Shown in pieces: positions 45,137 through 54,412 of a DNA stretch of 64,000 nucleotides. Position 1 is the first letter of the stretch, and every line of letters starts with the position of its first letter. The stretch covers positions 1,655,501-1,719,500 of the forward strand of contig NZ_CP049074.1 in assembly GCF_013343295.1 (NCBI RefSeq). The letters are read 5' to 3'. The notes under the pieces are model-generated. The model ran no database searches and had not been told where the DNA came from. It worked only from the letters and a program-made list of their open reading frames with translations. The position numbers and the translations under genes were made by a program. This DNA is from Metallosphaera tengchongensis (GTDB lineage Archaea; Thermoproteota; Thermoprotei_A; Sulfolobales; Sulfolobaceae).

Positions 45137-46711
45137 ATGTTAGACGTGGCTGTGGTAGGTGGGGGACACAACGGGCTCGTTGCCGCCTCTTATCTTGCCA
45201 TGAAAGGGTTGAAAGTAGCTGTGTTTGAGAGAAGGGAGATTGTAGGGGGAGCCTGCGTATCAGAGGAGTTGTGGCCAGGGGTGAAGGTATCCACTGGGGC
45301 TTACGTTCTCAGTCTGCTTAGGCCCAGGATAGTGGAGGACTTGAGGTTGAGGGAACATGGACTGGAGGTTATGACTAAAGATCCTGGTCTCTTTGTCCCT
45401 TTTGGAAACGGAAAGTCCTTGTATATGTGGAACAGTACAAAAAAGACAGTCAAGGAAATCGAGAAGTTCTCTAAGAATGACGCTAAGAATTACGAACGAT
45501 GGTTAAAGTTTTGGGACCCATTCTATCAATTGGCTGACCTTCTCATGTTATCCCCTCCTCCGTCTCCTCAAGATTTAGAGAAACTAACGTCCCTCCTCAG
45601 CGTCCCAGGGTTACAACTAAAGGAATTTCTGGAATCGTTGAGGAGCATAGTCCAAGACGCTTCCTCCCTGCTCAACGAATTTTTCGAATCCGATGAGGTA
45701 AAGTCGGCATTGGTTGAGGACGCAGTAGTTGGGACTATGGCATCCCCATCTACACCTGGTACAGCTTACGTCTTAGCCCATCATGTGTTAGGGGAAGTAA
45801 ACGGTATCAAGGGTGCTTGGGGCTACGTAAAGGGAGGCATGGGGGGAGTGACTCAGGCTTTAAAGAGCTCAGCTGAGAGCCTAGGGGTAGAGATCTACAC
45901 TGGGGCTGCAGTTGACGAAATCTTGGTCAAAAATGGGAGAGTGGAAGGAATTAAGCTAGCCAACGGGAAAATCATAAACGCCAAGATTGTCCTATCCAAT
46001 GCAGATCCTAAGACTACATTCCTAAAGCTTTTGAGAAATGCAGACCTTGATAGCGAGTTCTTGAGGAAGGTCGCTACTCTAAAGAGTAGAGGGGTATCTT
46101 TCAAAATAGTTGGTTATCTGGAGGAGTTACCTGACTTTGGTAACGGTAAGTCCTTGAGTCCAGAGCACATAGCCTCTGAGCTCATATTGCCTTCAGTCCA
46201 GTACGTCGAGAGAGCTTTTACAGACGCTAAGGTCTTTGGGTACTCCAAGGAACCTTGGCTGTCCATTAATATACAGTCTTCAGTTGATCCTACAGTTGCC
46301 CCACCAGGGAAGTTCTCGTTTTCCATTTTTGGACAATATGTTCCATACGACAAAAAGCTAGACGACCTTAAGGACACCATCTACCATATTTCCATAGACA
46401 AAATCAGAGAGTTCGCACCTAATTTCAGACCGGTGAAGTATGAAGTTCTAACTCCGTTGGATATAGAGAGAAGATTTGGGATTTTTGAGGGTAATATCTT
46501 CCATCTGGATATGACTCCTGATCAACTTTACGTCTTTAGGCCGTTACCTGGGTTTCAAAATTACACAACTCCTGTAGCTGGGCTCTACCTTTGCGGGTCA
46601 GGGACCCATCCAGGGGGAGGGGTTACTGGAGCCCCAGGCTACAACTGTGCCCAGAAAGTTATCTCAGATCTGAGCTCAGGACTAGGGAAAAGTGGTGACG
46701 ATAGCCCATGA
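45137..46711 (+). CDS. phytoene-desaturase-like FAD oxidoreductase (PYROXD2/CrtO type)
   Basis: 524 residues with an N-terminal FAD motif VVGGGHNGLVAASYLA, the RExVGGACVSEE region near 33 typical of carotenoid dehydrogenase and ketolase relatives, and a C-terminal FAD-binding GSGTHPGGGVTGAPGYNCAQ near 490. This family includes carotenoid desaturases, CrtO ketolases and the mammalian PYROXD2; it probably oxidises an isoprenoid or lipid substrate. It is translated just after the tiny membrane protein. Exact role not known. Confidence 0.85.
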   Translation: MLDVAVVGGGHNGLVAASYLAMKGLKVAVFERREIVGGACVSEELWPGVKVSTGAYVLSLLRPRIVEDLRLREHGLEVMTKDPGLFVPFGNGKSLYMWNSTKKTVKEIEKFSKNDAKNYERWLKFWDPFYQLADLLMLSPPPSPQDLEKLTSLLSVPGLQLKEFLESLRSIVQDASSLLNEFFESDEVKSALVEDAVVGTMASPSTPGTAYVLAHHVLGEVNGIKGAWGYVKGGMGGVTQALKSSAESLGVEIYTGAAVDEILVKNGRVEGIKLANGKIINAKIVLSNADPKTTFLKLLRNADLDSEFLRKVATLKSRGVSFKIVGYLEELPDFGNGKSLSPEHIASELILPSVQYVERAFTDAKVFGYSKEPWLSINIQSSVDPTVAPPGKFSFSIFGQYVPYDKKLDDLKDTIYHISIDKIREFAPNFRPVKYEVLTPLDIERRFGIFEGNIFHLDMTPDQLYVFRPLPGFQNYTTPVAGLYLCGSGTHPGGGVTGAPGYNCAQKVISDLSSGLGKSGDDSP

Positions 46712-46799
46712 GGCTAAAGAAGGTGGACCCTTCAAATCGTTTGTGAGAGTATTCATTTTACGCCAGCTTAAATACGAGGAAGGGTAATTTGTTATTAGA

Positions 46800-48617
46800 A
46801 TGAACTACGCCGAAACAATGGTTATTATTTTTATATTGCTTGGTATTATAGTCTACATACTTATGGGTCTATTTAAAAGGTTTACTACTAACTTCAGTAC
46901 TAGCGAGAAAGCTTCGCAAGTCCAAGTGAAGAACAAGAAGAAGGAAGAGGATGAGAGGAAGATTACATGGAACGACATTGGGGGTTACGAGGACGTAAAG
47001 AAGGAGATCAGGGAATACATAGAGTTCCCCATGAAAAACAAGGAGCTGGCGAAGACTTACGGTCTGAGACCTCCCAAGGGCGTACTTCTCTTTGGTCCTC
47101 CAGGCTGTGGTAAAACTCTTATGATGAGAGCCCTAGCTGGGGAGGCGAAATTAAACTTCATTTATGTTAACGTCAGTGATATAATGAGTAAATGGTACGG
47201 AGAAAGTGAGGCTAGGTTAAAGGAGCTCTTTGCCAATGCTAGGAAGAATTCGCCCTGTATCTTGTTCTTTGATGAGATAGATACCATAGGGGTGAGGAGG
47301 GAGACCCACAGCGGGGACTCTGTTACACCTAGACTTCTCTCCCTAATGTTATCTGAAATAGACGGTCTTCATAGCGATGACGGAGTAATAATAGTAGGTT
47401 CCACGAACGTGCCCCAAACCTTGGATAAGGCACTGTTGAGGGCTGGTAGATTTGACAAACTCATCTTTATCGGTCCTCCCAACAAGCAGGCTAGACTCGA
47501 GATACTTAAGGTTCACTGTAGCGGAAAACCTTTAGCGGAGGACGTGGACCTTACGAAGGTAGCCGATGCGACTGAGAGGTATAGCGGAGCGGATCTAGCC
47601 AACATATGCCAAGAGGTGGCGAGGAAAGTTGCTGTGGAGGCGCTGGAGAGCAAGTCTGAGAGGAAAATTACAATGAAGGACTTCATGGAGATTATCCAGA
47701 GATATAAACCCAGTATAACCCTCCAAATGTTGGAAGAGTTTGAGAAGTTCCGTTTAGATTATGAGCGCCGGTCCAGGAAGTCAGATGACAGCAAGGAGGG
47801 GGACGATAGAATAACCCTGGACGACATAGGGGGTTACATGAAGGTCAAACAGGAACTCAAGGAACTACTAGAGCTACAGTTAAAGTATGCGAAGTTAATG
47901 GAGCAGATGAAGGTACCCCCCATAAGGGGTCTACTACTTTACGGACCACCAGGAGTTGGCAAGACCATGATGGCGAAGGCTTTAGCTAGAACCCTGGACG
48001 TAAAGTTGATATCCGTAAGCGTCGCAGAAATAATGTACAAGGGTTATGAGGGAGCAGTTGCTACAATAAAGGAAGTGTTTAATAGGGCCAGAGAGAACAG
48101 GCCTTCAATTGTCCTCTTGGATGAACTAGACGCCATAGCCTCAAGGAGGACTCAGAGGAGTAATACAGAGTCGTCAAAGCTTGTAAATCAATTGCTCACT
48201 GAGATGGACGGAATTAGAAACCTAAAGGAAGTTGTAGTCATAGGAACTACCAATAGAATCTCAGCTATTGATCCAGCACTGTTGAGACCTGGAAGATTTG
48301 ATATTGTGGTCAAGATGAACCTACCAAACACAGAGGAAAGGATGGACATTTTAGAGAAGTATTTGGGAACTGAGAGCTGTAAGGAGGTTGACTGCAAGGT
48401 TATAGCTGAGCTAACTGAAAGGTTCTCGGGTGCAGACCTTGCAGCCCTAGCTAGGGAGGCCAAGATGAAAGTCTTAAAGGAGATGATAAAGGGGAATCCG
48501 GACAGGAAACTGACGAAAGAGGATATGATGGAGGCCCTCAAGAAGATAAAGCCTTCCACTCTGATAAGATCTGTTGAGAAAGGGAAGGGTCAGAAGTTAC
48601 AAGAAGGCTCTTTATGA
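46800..48617 (+). CDS. membrane-anchored double-AAA ATPase, Cdc48/VAT-like
   Basis: 605 residues. A single N-terminal membrane helix (residues about 5-25, [18 protein letters not shown]) replaces the usual Cdc48 N-domain. D1 (about 58-300): Walker [10 protein letters not shown], Walker [20 protein letters not shown]2 (about 340-585): Walker [10 protein letters not shown], Walker [20 protein letters not shown]. Such membrane-held tandem AAA proteins could extract or unfold membrane proteins, like FtsH or Cdc48, but there is no protease domain. A TTAAATA box about 30 bases upstream gives its own promoter. The 3' end overlaps the IMPase gene by 80 bases. Confidence 0.88.
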   Translation: MNYAETMVIIFILLGIIVYILMGLFKRFTTNFSTSEKASQVQVKNKKKEEDERKITWNDIGGYEDVKKEIREYIEFPMKNKELAKTYGLRPPKGVLLFGPPGCGKTLMMRALAGEAKLNFIYVNVSDIMSKWYGESEARLKELFANARKNSPCILFFDEIDTIGVRRETHSGDSVTPRLLSLMLSEIDGLHSDDGVIIVGSTNVPQTLDKALLRAGRFDKLIFIGPPNKQARLEILKVHCSGKPLAEDVDLTKVADATERYSGADLANICQEVARKVAVEALESKSERKITMKDFMEIIQRYKPSITLQMLEEFEKFRLDYERRSRKSDDSKEGDDRITLDDIGGYMKVKQELKELLELQLKYAKLMEQMKVPPIRGLLLYGPPGVGKTMMAKALARTLDVKLISVSVAEIMYKGYEGAVATIKEVFNRARENRPSIVLLDELDAIASRRTQRSNTESSKLVNQLLTEMDGIRNLKEVVVIGTTNRISAIDPALLRPGRFDIVVKMNLPNTEERMDILEKYLGTESCKEVDCKVIAELTERFSGADLAALAREAKMKVLKEMIKGNPDRKLTKEDMMEALKKIKPSTLIRSVEKGKGQKLQEGSL

Positions 48618-49326
48618 CTGACACTTCTTTGAGGTTAATGTCTACTTTACCCCCTTCCAGTTGAACCGGGTTTACGTTTACTCTTTCACAAAAATTCAGG
48701 GAGGAGGCCACGTCAACGTTCCTGAGCTTATTTCTTACGTCTATGAAAAGGTATGCTCTTCCAGTGCAAACAAGCAAGACGTCCAAGGATGCCGAACCCA
48801 GGTTCCTACTCTTGTAGCCTCCCTTAATCTTGGTGAGTACAGGAATGACCTTCTCCAACTTCCCCTTCTCAAAATAGGCAAGAACGATCCTCTGTTTAGG
48901 AGGGAAGGTTGGTGAAAACTTCACTCCATTTACGTAAGCATTTCTTTCGTCATAGGAATAAACTCTATTGGAGAAAATTTCTCCAACGCTACCAGCTACT
49001 GGCCTCCCAGCCCTGGTGTAGATTGCAATTGAGACAGAGGCCCAAGTTATACCATTCAGGTAGTTCGTGCTCCCGTCTAACGGATCAATGACGGCCACGT
49101 ATTCAGTTCCTTCCTTTCCAATAAACCCGCCTTCCTCAGTAACGAAGGACATGGAGTATCCTAGGTTGTTTATACGATCTAGAATAAAGTCCTCAGCCAT
49201 CTTATCTATAACTTTTGTTGTGTCGTTCTCCTTAACCTTCAGGACTTTATCTAGACCTTCCTTTCCGTTTAACTCATTGAGATAAGCTGCGGCTTCTCGG
49301 GTAACCTTTTCGATTTCCTCCCTCAT
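48538..49326 (-). CDS. inositol monophosphatase / fructose-1,6-bisphosphatase-like phosphatase
   Basis: 262 residues of the Li-sensitive phosphatase fold: EEGGFIG near 64, the metal motif [12 protein letters not shown] near 81, [10 protein letters not shown] near 180 and VDVASS near 203 (WDxA motif with Asn-Val instead of Trp). Archaeal members often act on fructose-1,6-bisphosphate, inositol or glycerol phosphates; which one is not decided. The start codon is part of the trxB stop (TAATG). The 3' end overlaps the AAA gene tail by 80 bases. Confidence 0.88.
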   Translation of the reverse strand: MREEIEKVTREAAAYLNELNGKEGLDKVLKVKENDTTKVIDKMAEDFILDRINNLGYSMSFVTEEGGFIGKEGTEYVAVIDPLDGSTNYLNGITWASVSIAIYTRAGRPVAGSVGEIFSNRVYSYDERNAYVNGVKFSPTFPPKQRIVLAYFEKGKLEKVIPVLTKIKGGYKSRNLGSASLDVLLVCTGRAYLFIDVRNKLRNVDVASSLNFCERVNVNPVQLEGGKVDINLKEVSVIKSLLVTSDPSLSQQILSEWKALSS

Positions 49327-50297
49327 TACGTTTTACCTTTCCTCTCGTTTAGATAATTATAGGCACTGTGAGCTGCCACAGCTCCCATAGCTGTTGAAGT
49401 GGCCACTTGTCTGAATCCGAGCCAAGTCCCAGTACAATCTCCCGCAGCGAACACTCCTGGGAGGTTAGTCCTCATCCACTCGTCCACTTTAATGTAACCA
49501 TTAACGTCCACCTCTAAGTTATTTAGTCTTGCGAACTCCGTAGGGGGTTCGAAACCAATCTCCACAAATATACCATTAACGTCCAACTCTCTGGTTTCTC
49601 CGGTCTTTAGGTTCTCTACCACTACTTTCCTGACCAACTTATCGCCCTTAATCTCCTTTACTGTGGAATTCAGAATAAACTCCACATTTGGCTTCTCCTT
49701 CACCAACTTCAGTATAATAGGTTGTGCCCTAAACTCATCCCTACGATGGACTAGGTACACCTTTGTAGCGTACCTGCTAAGAAGCTCAGCCCCATCTAGA
49801 GCCGAGTTCCCTCCTCCCACCACAACCACAGGCCTATTCTTGAAAAGGGGCGCATCACACACCGAGCAATACGATACTCCCCTTCCCGTGAATTCGTTCT
49901 CACCTGGAACGTTTAGCTTTCTCCTCTTGGTGCCGACGGTCACGATAATGGTGGACGCTCGGAACTCTCCCTTCCTCTTGGTCTTAACCACATACTCCTC
50001 TCCATCCGCTCTGAAGGACTCCACCCTGTCCATGAGAATAGGTACATTGTATTTTTCTACATGAGAATTAAATAATTTGATCATATCAGACGCCTGGACC
50101 CCTATCAATCCCAAGTAGTCGTCCACTTCTCCAGCCTCGGTAAGTTGACCACCGGGAGTTTCTCCTATTACAAGGGTTTTTAGCATGTATCTAGCTGCGT
50201 ATAAAGCTGCGCTGTAAGCCGCAGGACCAAGGCCTATAACTATAGTATCGAACTTCTCGTTCGGTTTAATATTGGACGCTCTCGGTATGAGACTCAT
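49326..50297 (-). CDS. trxB: thioredoxin reductase
   Basis: 323 residues with the whole set of motifs: FAD-binding [16 protein letters not shown] near 22, the redox-active pair CSVC near 145, NAD(P)H-binding [14 protein letters not shown] near 165 and C-terminal FAD motif AAGDCTG near 290. It reduces thioredoxin or a similar disulfide carrier. The motif for the cofactor has [14 protein letters not shown], with arginines that fit NADPH, though some archaeal enzymes differ. Operon with the IMPase downstream (shared A of TAATG). Confidence 0.93.
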   Translation of the reverse strand: MSLIPRASNIKPNEKFDTIVIGLGPAAYSAALYAARYMLKTLVIGETPGGQLTEAGEVDDYLGLIGVQASDMIKLFNSHVEKYNVPILMDRVESFRADGEEYVVKTKRKGEFRASTIIVTVGTKRRKLNVPGENEFTGRGVSYCSVCDAPLFKNRPVVVVGGGNSALDGAELLSRYATKVYLVHRRDEFRAQPIILKLVKEKPNVEFILNSTVKEIKGDKLVRKVVVENLKTGETRELDVNGIFVEIGFEPPTEFARLNNLEVDVNGYIKVDEWMRTNLPGVFAAGDCTGTWLGFRQVATSTAMGAVAAHSAYNYLNERKGKT

Positions 50298-50583
50298 ACT
50301 GTCATCTACAGAACAAAAATATTAAACATTTTCTCTCATCTTTTAGGTTTAGTTTTTAATTACTTTGTTGCCACTTAATAAGTGGAAAAGTGCAAAGTAT
50401 CTAAGCTCAGGCTCGTCCAAATTGTGAAAATAAAAAGCGTTTATAGTCTAGACATATCTAGGAGCTTTTGGTTCCTAACCTACAGTGATAGCGGTTATTA
50501 CGTGCGTCATGCGCAATCATTTAGTATCCTAGGGTTTGATTAAACGCGGGAATATTAAACTGCAAGCTAATTTTCAACGTGTA
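50298..50583. other. 286-base intergenic region upstream of the pterin cluster
   Basis: A divergent region between trxB (minus) and the dihydropteroate-synthase-like gene (plus). It holds A/T-rich boxes such as AATATTAAAC close to the right-hand start, and the palindrome-like GTGCGTCATGCGCA near 50502-50515. No gene or RNA could be supported. Confidence 0.4.
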
Positions 50584-52083
50584 ATGAAGTTCCTTTTAAT
50601 AACTGGGAGGTTGGCACGACCGATCCTCGAGGAAGCTGTGAAGGACTTGAAGGAAAAGGTCACAGTCCTAGCTCTAGATTACCCCGTTGCCTCACTCATG
50701 AGCGTTACATACATCCTTGAGAAGATGAAGCAACTAAGGGGCAAGGTACTTGGATATGATTTCATAGTACTACCTGGCTTAGTTTACGGAGACGCTAGCG
50801 CAATAGAGAGGGAATTTGGGGTCAAGACAGTGAAGGGTTCAGAGAACGCTTGGGACGTACCCAGGGTTATTGATGCACTGGAGAGAGGAGTCAAGCTATC
50901 TACAGTTTACCCTGCTGATAAGGTACTAAGTGATGTAGCTAGATATGACGTATACGAAGATCTTAGGAGAATAGAAGAAAAGGGAAATTACGCTTTTGAC
51001 GTAGGATTCAAGGTCCCTGTGAGACCTCCCCCATTTAGAATACTGCTGGAGCTCAACCCATCGTCTACCCTAGAGAAGTGGATTGCAGACGTTGAAAGAT
51101 CTAAAAAGTTTGTGGACGGGGTAGTTGTGGGTTTCCCCGTAGGTTTCTCGGATCTGGACGAGGTTAGAAGGAGGGTCAGGAAGATCGGTGAAATGGTAAA
51201 TACAATAGGGATAGACAGCGATTCCCCTTCGGTTCTGAGAGAGGGAGTAAGGAGCGGAGCCAACTTGGTATTTAACTTAAACGAAACGAACATCGACGAG
51301 TTAACTGACATAAGGGATGGACCTGCATTCGTAGTCGCCCCATTTTCCACTGAGGATAGAGGTAACTTGACTGTGGCCCTCGTGGAGAGGGCAAGGTCTA
51401 AGGGTTTCTCGAAGTTGATTGCCGATCCTGTCCTATCCCCTCCCTTAATGGGAATGACGGACAGTTTAGGTTATTACTTACAATTAAGAGAAAAACTGAA
51501 GGACGTCCCCTTGCTCATGGGTGTCCTAAACGTTAGTGAACTTATAGACGTGGATAGTCACGGGGTTAACGGTCTCATGGCTGCCATAGGAGCCGAATTG
51601 GGAGTTTCAATTTTCCTTACAATGGAAAAGGGGAAAACTAAGTGGAGCCCCTGGGAGTTGAGGGAGGCTTCAACAATGGTGTCCCTCGCTATGACCAGGG
51701 GGAAAACCCCGACCAATTCAGGGAAAGACCTCTTAGTCATAAAAGATAAGAGGAGGACAAGGCAGGCTTTACCGATAGGGGATAGGATCAGAGCTGAGAA
51801 AATAGAGCCCTCTATGGACAGTTCCGGTTTCGCCCACATAGTAGTTAATGATAGGAGGATACTCGTATCTTTTTCAGGTTCAAAGGATTTACTTGTGGAA
51901 GGGGAAGATGGTTTGGCAGTTGGACGTACTTTGCTAAAGCACATAGAAAACATTTCGAAGGATCATGCTCTATACCTTGGGTACGAGCTTGCCAAAGCTG
52001 AAATTGCCTGTCTCCTTGATAAGGAATACGTGCAGGACAAGCCCCTGTTGAGGAGGATAGGAGTTGAGAGTGGTAGTTCCTAG
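50584..52083 (+). CDS. dihydropteroate-synthase-like protein (DUF6513 family)
   Basis: 499 residues. The N-terminal 160 form an extra domain; residues about 170-400 look like the DHPS TIM barrel, with ILLELNPSSTLEKW, DGVVVGFPVGFSD, GIDSDSPSVLREGV, IADPVLSPPLMG and GVLNVSELIDVDSHGVNGL. True DHPS makes the bond between pterin and p-aminobenzoate; the archaeal proteins of this type are linked to C1-carrier pterin synthesis without a proven reaction. The frame opens at 50536, but the ATG at 50584 (MKFLLITGRLARP) fits the family. PTPS and MptE-like genes follow within 4 kb. Confidence 0.85.
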   Translation: MKFLLITGRLARPILEEAVKDLKEKVTVLALDYPVASLMSVTYILEKMKQLRGKVLGYDFIVLPGLVYGDASAIEREFGVKTVKGSENAWDVPRVIDALERGVKLSTVYPADKVLSDVARYDVYEDLRRIEEKGNYAFDVGFKVPVRPPPFRILLELNPSSTLEKWIADVERSKKFVDGVVVGFPVGFSDLDEVRRRVRKIGEMVNTIGIDSDSPSVLREGVRSGANLVFNLNETNIDELTDIRDGPAFVVAPFSTEDRGNLTVALVERARSKGFSKLIADPVLSPPLMGMTDSLGYYLQLREKLKDVPLLMGVLNVSELIDVDSHGVNGLMAAIGAELGVSIFLTMEKGKTKWSPWELREASTMVSLAMTRGKTPTNSGKDLLVIKDKRRTRQALPIGDRIRAEKIEPSMDSSGFAHIVVNDRRILVSFSGSKDLLVEGEDGLAVGRTLLKHIENISKDHALYLGYELAKAEIACLLDKEYVQDKPLLRRIGVESGSS

Positions 52084-52465
52084 CATCTCCCTCTTCCGCT
52101 TCGGTGAGTACACTCTAGGGATTGCTCACTATCCTCTTCAAACTTCAGGAGAACTGCTCGAGAGGGTTAAAAACACCATGAGATTGTCCTCGTGCAGTGA
52201 CAAGGAAAGTTGTTACCCCATGATTTTTGGGGGAATAATACTCTTCGAGCGAGGGTCTCCAGTTTGGAGGCTGGAATACGAAAACTATTTTGAGGTAACT
52301 ATGGAAGAGCATTGTAGGACTTCCCTATCCCAGTTCCTTGATGCCTCCTCTAGGGGTGAGGAGACGTGCCTGAAAGGTGAGGGCTGGTCTCTATTCCTGA
52401 GGGCGAGTAAATGTGCAAATTGTAAGAAAGTAGACCCAATGGGCATAAGAGCCATTGTGACTTAG
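52064..52465 (+). CDS. hypothetical Cys-rich protein, 133 aa
   Basis: Starts at a TTG or at one of the GTG codons just after, inside the end of the DHPS-like gene (20-base overlap), so it is coupled to it. It has seven cysteines, in part spaced like metal ligands ([20 protein letters not shown]). A zinc or iron-sulfur site is possible. It is convergent with the PTPS gene by a 4-base overlap. Not recognised; likely a helper in the same pterin pathway or in C1 metabolism, which is inference from position. Confidence 0.65.
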   Translation: MRVVVPSISLFRFGEYTLGIAHYPLQTSGELLERVKNTMRLSSCSDKESCYPMIFGGIILFERGSPVWRLEYENYFEVTMEEHCRTSLSQFLDASSRGEETCLKGEGWSLFLRASKCANCKKVDPMGIRAIVT

Positions 52466-52878
52466 GGGTATTCTATAACCGCGTAGGAGTCCTTCCCCTC
52501 ATATATCTTAATGGTTACCTTATACTCTGTACCTAAGGTCTTTGAGATGTATTTAGCTACCTCAGTGCCTATGTACTCCACAGTTGGGAATGGGGAATCG
52601 ATTACCTTTACCTCAAGACGAAACGGGGACCTAATCTGTATCTTGTCCATGTCCCTCTTCGGAACAATAAACTTATGGTCCCATAGGGCTATAGCCTCTT
52701 TTACAATTTCTCTTAGTTTATTGAAGTCAATAACAAATCCGCTCTCCTCGTGGAGTGGTCCTTCCACTTCCACGTTGACCGTGTATGTGTGCCCGTGAAG
52801 CTGGTCATCCCTGGGCGATGAGAGGGTATAATGCGCAGAGTCTATGGTAAATCCCTCCATACCCACTTTCACTTTCAT
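52462..52878 (-). CDS. 6-pyruvoyl-tetrahydropterin synthase-like enzyme, acidic active-site variant
   Basis: 138 residues of the PTPS/QueD fold. Zinc-binding histidines are His16 (SAHYT), His28 and His30 (QLHGHTY); GFVIDFNKL near 66, ALWDHKF near 84 and a Glu in IKIYEGKD near 128 complete the active site. The catalytic Cys of ordinary PTPS (C-x3-HGH) is replaced by Asp24, and Asp25 sits at the place (x2 before HGH) where PTPS-III enzymes have Glu. This suggests cleavage of dihydroneopterin triphosphate to 6-hydroxymethyldihydropterin, a step needed before the MptE-like kinase. Overlaps the next minus-strand gene's stop (ATGA). Confidence 0.87.
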   Translation of the reverse strand: MKVKVGMEGFTIDSAHYTLSSPRDDQLHGHTYTVNVEVEGPLHEESGFVIDFNKLREIVKEAIALWDHKFIVPKRDMDKIQIRSPFRLEVKVIDSPFPTVEYIGTEVAKYISKTLGTEYKVTIKIYEGKDSYAVIEYP

Positions 52879-53360
52879 TTAACAGTCACCAAGTTCTTAT
52901 TGAAGTGTTCCCAGAGGGCCTCAATTAAATATTTTATCTCGTCGCAGATCATCCTGATATCTTGGTCCTGTCTCACTTTCTCTATAATATTGTTGACTGT
53001 GACCAGTTCCTTGAAGCTTCCTCTAGCCAGAACTCTATCGTGGAAAGTTAACCTCTCGCCCATAGTAGTGTTTCCACCGTACTCTATTAACCTGAAAACA
53101 GCGTAGGTCATGGAATCAATGTCCACATCAGCTACGTTAAACCTCTCGTTAAGCTCCCTTCTTAGCACACCAACTTGTTCCTTTACCAGTTCCACAAGAC
53201 TATCCACTACCTCCATCCTCGATCTGAAAGTCTCGTTTTCCAGGAGAGACCTAAATTCAGTAGCCTGAAGGCAAGTGCTGTTGCACGGTACGTCAACTTC
53301 AATTACCTCTATCCTCATTGAAGGTTTCTCGGCCTGGTATCGTTGGATCCAGTAATCCAT
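52875..53360 (-). CDS. hypothetical helical protein, 161 aa
   Basis: It starts with an ATG about 30 bases from the divergent MNT-like gene and is translated into the PTPS gene (ATGA overlap). The N-terminal 30 residues are beta-rich with [10 protein letters not shown] (two Cys, possible metal or disulfide), then long helices full of charged residues. No family is recognised. By place it is part of the pterin transcription unit together with PTPS. Confidence 0.68.
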   Translation of the reverse strand: MDYWIQRYQAEKPSMRIEVIEVDVPCNSTCLQATEFRSLLENETFRSRMEVVDSLVELVKEQVGVLRRELNERFNVADVDIDSMTYAVFRLIEYGGNTTMGERLTFHDRVLARGSFKELVTVNNIIEKVRQDQDIRMICDEIKYLIEALWEHFNKNLVTVK

Positions 53361-53392
53361 AACTTTAATTCAGATCCTTTAAGACTTTAAAT

Positions 53393-53824
53393 ATGTCCTT
53401 TTCAAAATTTATTGCCGACGTCTCAGAGTCAGTTTTTGACCACTATGGAGACAAGCTTAAGGCCTTAGCGATTTTCCCTTCTGACCCAATTCTTATGTTG
53501 ATTATTCTGGAAGATGTGGATTCCATCTCCTTTTTAGCTAGGGGTCAAATCTTTAATCATTTCTACAAGAAGCAGAGGAACAAGACCGAGTATAGGAAGT
53601 TCATTGTAGACAACCAGTCCGATCCTCCTGTTATAGGGCTTATATTGAGCCCGGGTGAGGTAGGACACTTTTACCCCATAGTGATCTCAACGATCACTTT
53701 CGGATATGTAGTTTACGATCCTGATAAAATACTGGACATTAAGAACTGGAAGGCTATCGAAGATATGGGGATAAAGTTCATAGATCTCAAAAACATCAAA
53801 AAGGGGGAGGTATTGGAGCTTTGA
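53393..53824 (+). CDS. nucleotidyltransferase-like (MNT) protein, active site eroded
   Basis: 143 residues with the profile of a minimal nucleotidyltransferase: an N-terminal helix HYGDKLKALAIF leading to the strand-turn that should carry GSxxxGxxxxSDxD, followed by LMLIILEDVDSI, and late PIVISTITFGYVVYDPDKIL, typical of these proteins. The Gly-Ser and Asp-x-Asp residues are not visible, so catalysis is probably lost. The following gene codes for a HEPN-like protein and overlaps by 4 bases, which supports an MNT-HEPN pair. Assignment is by fold reading only. Confidence 0.6.
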   Translation: MSFSKFIADVSESVFDHYGDKLKALAIFPSDPILMLIILEDVDSISFLARGQIFNHFYKKQRNKTEYRKFIVDNQSDPPVIGLILSPGEVGHFYPIVISTITFGYVVYDPDKILDIKNWKAIEDMGIKFIDLKNIKKGEVLEL

Positions 53825-54237
53825 ACACCAGTTCCTTAGCGTCGGAGTACCTCTTGAGGGCTACCAGAACCTTGCAGGAGTCTACTAATGCCTTCAATGA
53901 GGGGGACATGTACTTCACCATTGTAAGAGGTAAGGAAACCCTTGAGAACTTGGCCTCCGTCCTGCTGTCACTCTACGGGATATTACCCTCCTCTGGCTCG
54001 CCTGTTAACGTGCTTGGTTACATGTTGGAATCCAGGGAGTTGGATCACGACACTAAGGTCGTAATTTCAGAGATACAAGATATATGGAGGGAAGCCTCAT
54101 TCATAACCTACGTTAACGAGTCTCCAACTAAGGCACCTACTGTCCTAGCTAGACAAGTGGAGGTAAAATCGTTTCTTGAGAGGATAACTAAGACCTTCGA
54201 TAAGGTGAGGGAGGTATTCGATGGATTCCACAATTGA
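53821..54237 (+). CDS. HEPN-like helical protein
   Basis: 138 residues, TTG start overlapping the MNT-like stop. YLLRATRTLQESTNAFNEGDMYFTIVRGKETLENLASVLLSLYG is a typical HEPN first half (long helices that pack as a dimer). The RNase motif R-x4-6-H can be read only at the very end (REVFDGFH), at an unusual place, and the classic polar site is not obvious; it may be non-toxic. MNT/HEPN pairs are mostly toxin-antitoxin systems, but this one lies inside a metabolic operon and overlaps the next gene by 17 bases. Confidence 0.6.
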   Translation: MNTSSLASEYLLRATRTLQESTNAFNEGDMYFTIVRGKETLENLASVLLSLYGILPSSGSPVNVLGYMLESRELDHDTKVVISEIQDIWREASFITYVNESPTKAPTVLARQVEVKSFLERITKTFDKVREVFDGFHN

Positions 54238-54412
54238 CTTAGAAGAGTTCACCTGTTCCAGTGACCCAATAGAGACCATAGGGTTTCTAAAAGGGAAGAA
54301 AGTAATTTTCGCTATTTCCAGAAGGAGCCCATTTTACCACGCCATAAAAGAGAAGTATAACGTTCATGAAGTGAAAAGAGAGGGAGATACGATATACTTC
54401 ATGATAAATTGA
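54221..54412 (+). CDS. small hypothetical protein, 63 aa
   Basis: Begins within the end of the HEPN-like gene (17-base overlap) and ends inside the start of the MptE-like gene (TTGA). The product has two short beta/alpha units (FLKGKKVIFAISRRSPFYHAI, EVKREGDTIYFMIN) like half of a small mixed fold; no motif is recognised. Its tight embedding suggests a true gene whose product works with one of its neighbours. Confidence 0.6.
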   Translation: MDSTIDLEEFTCSSDPIETIGFLKGKKVIFAISRRSPFYHAIKEKYNVHEVKREGDTIYFMIN

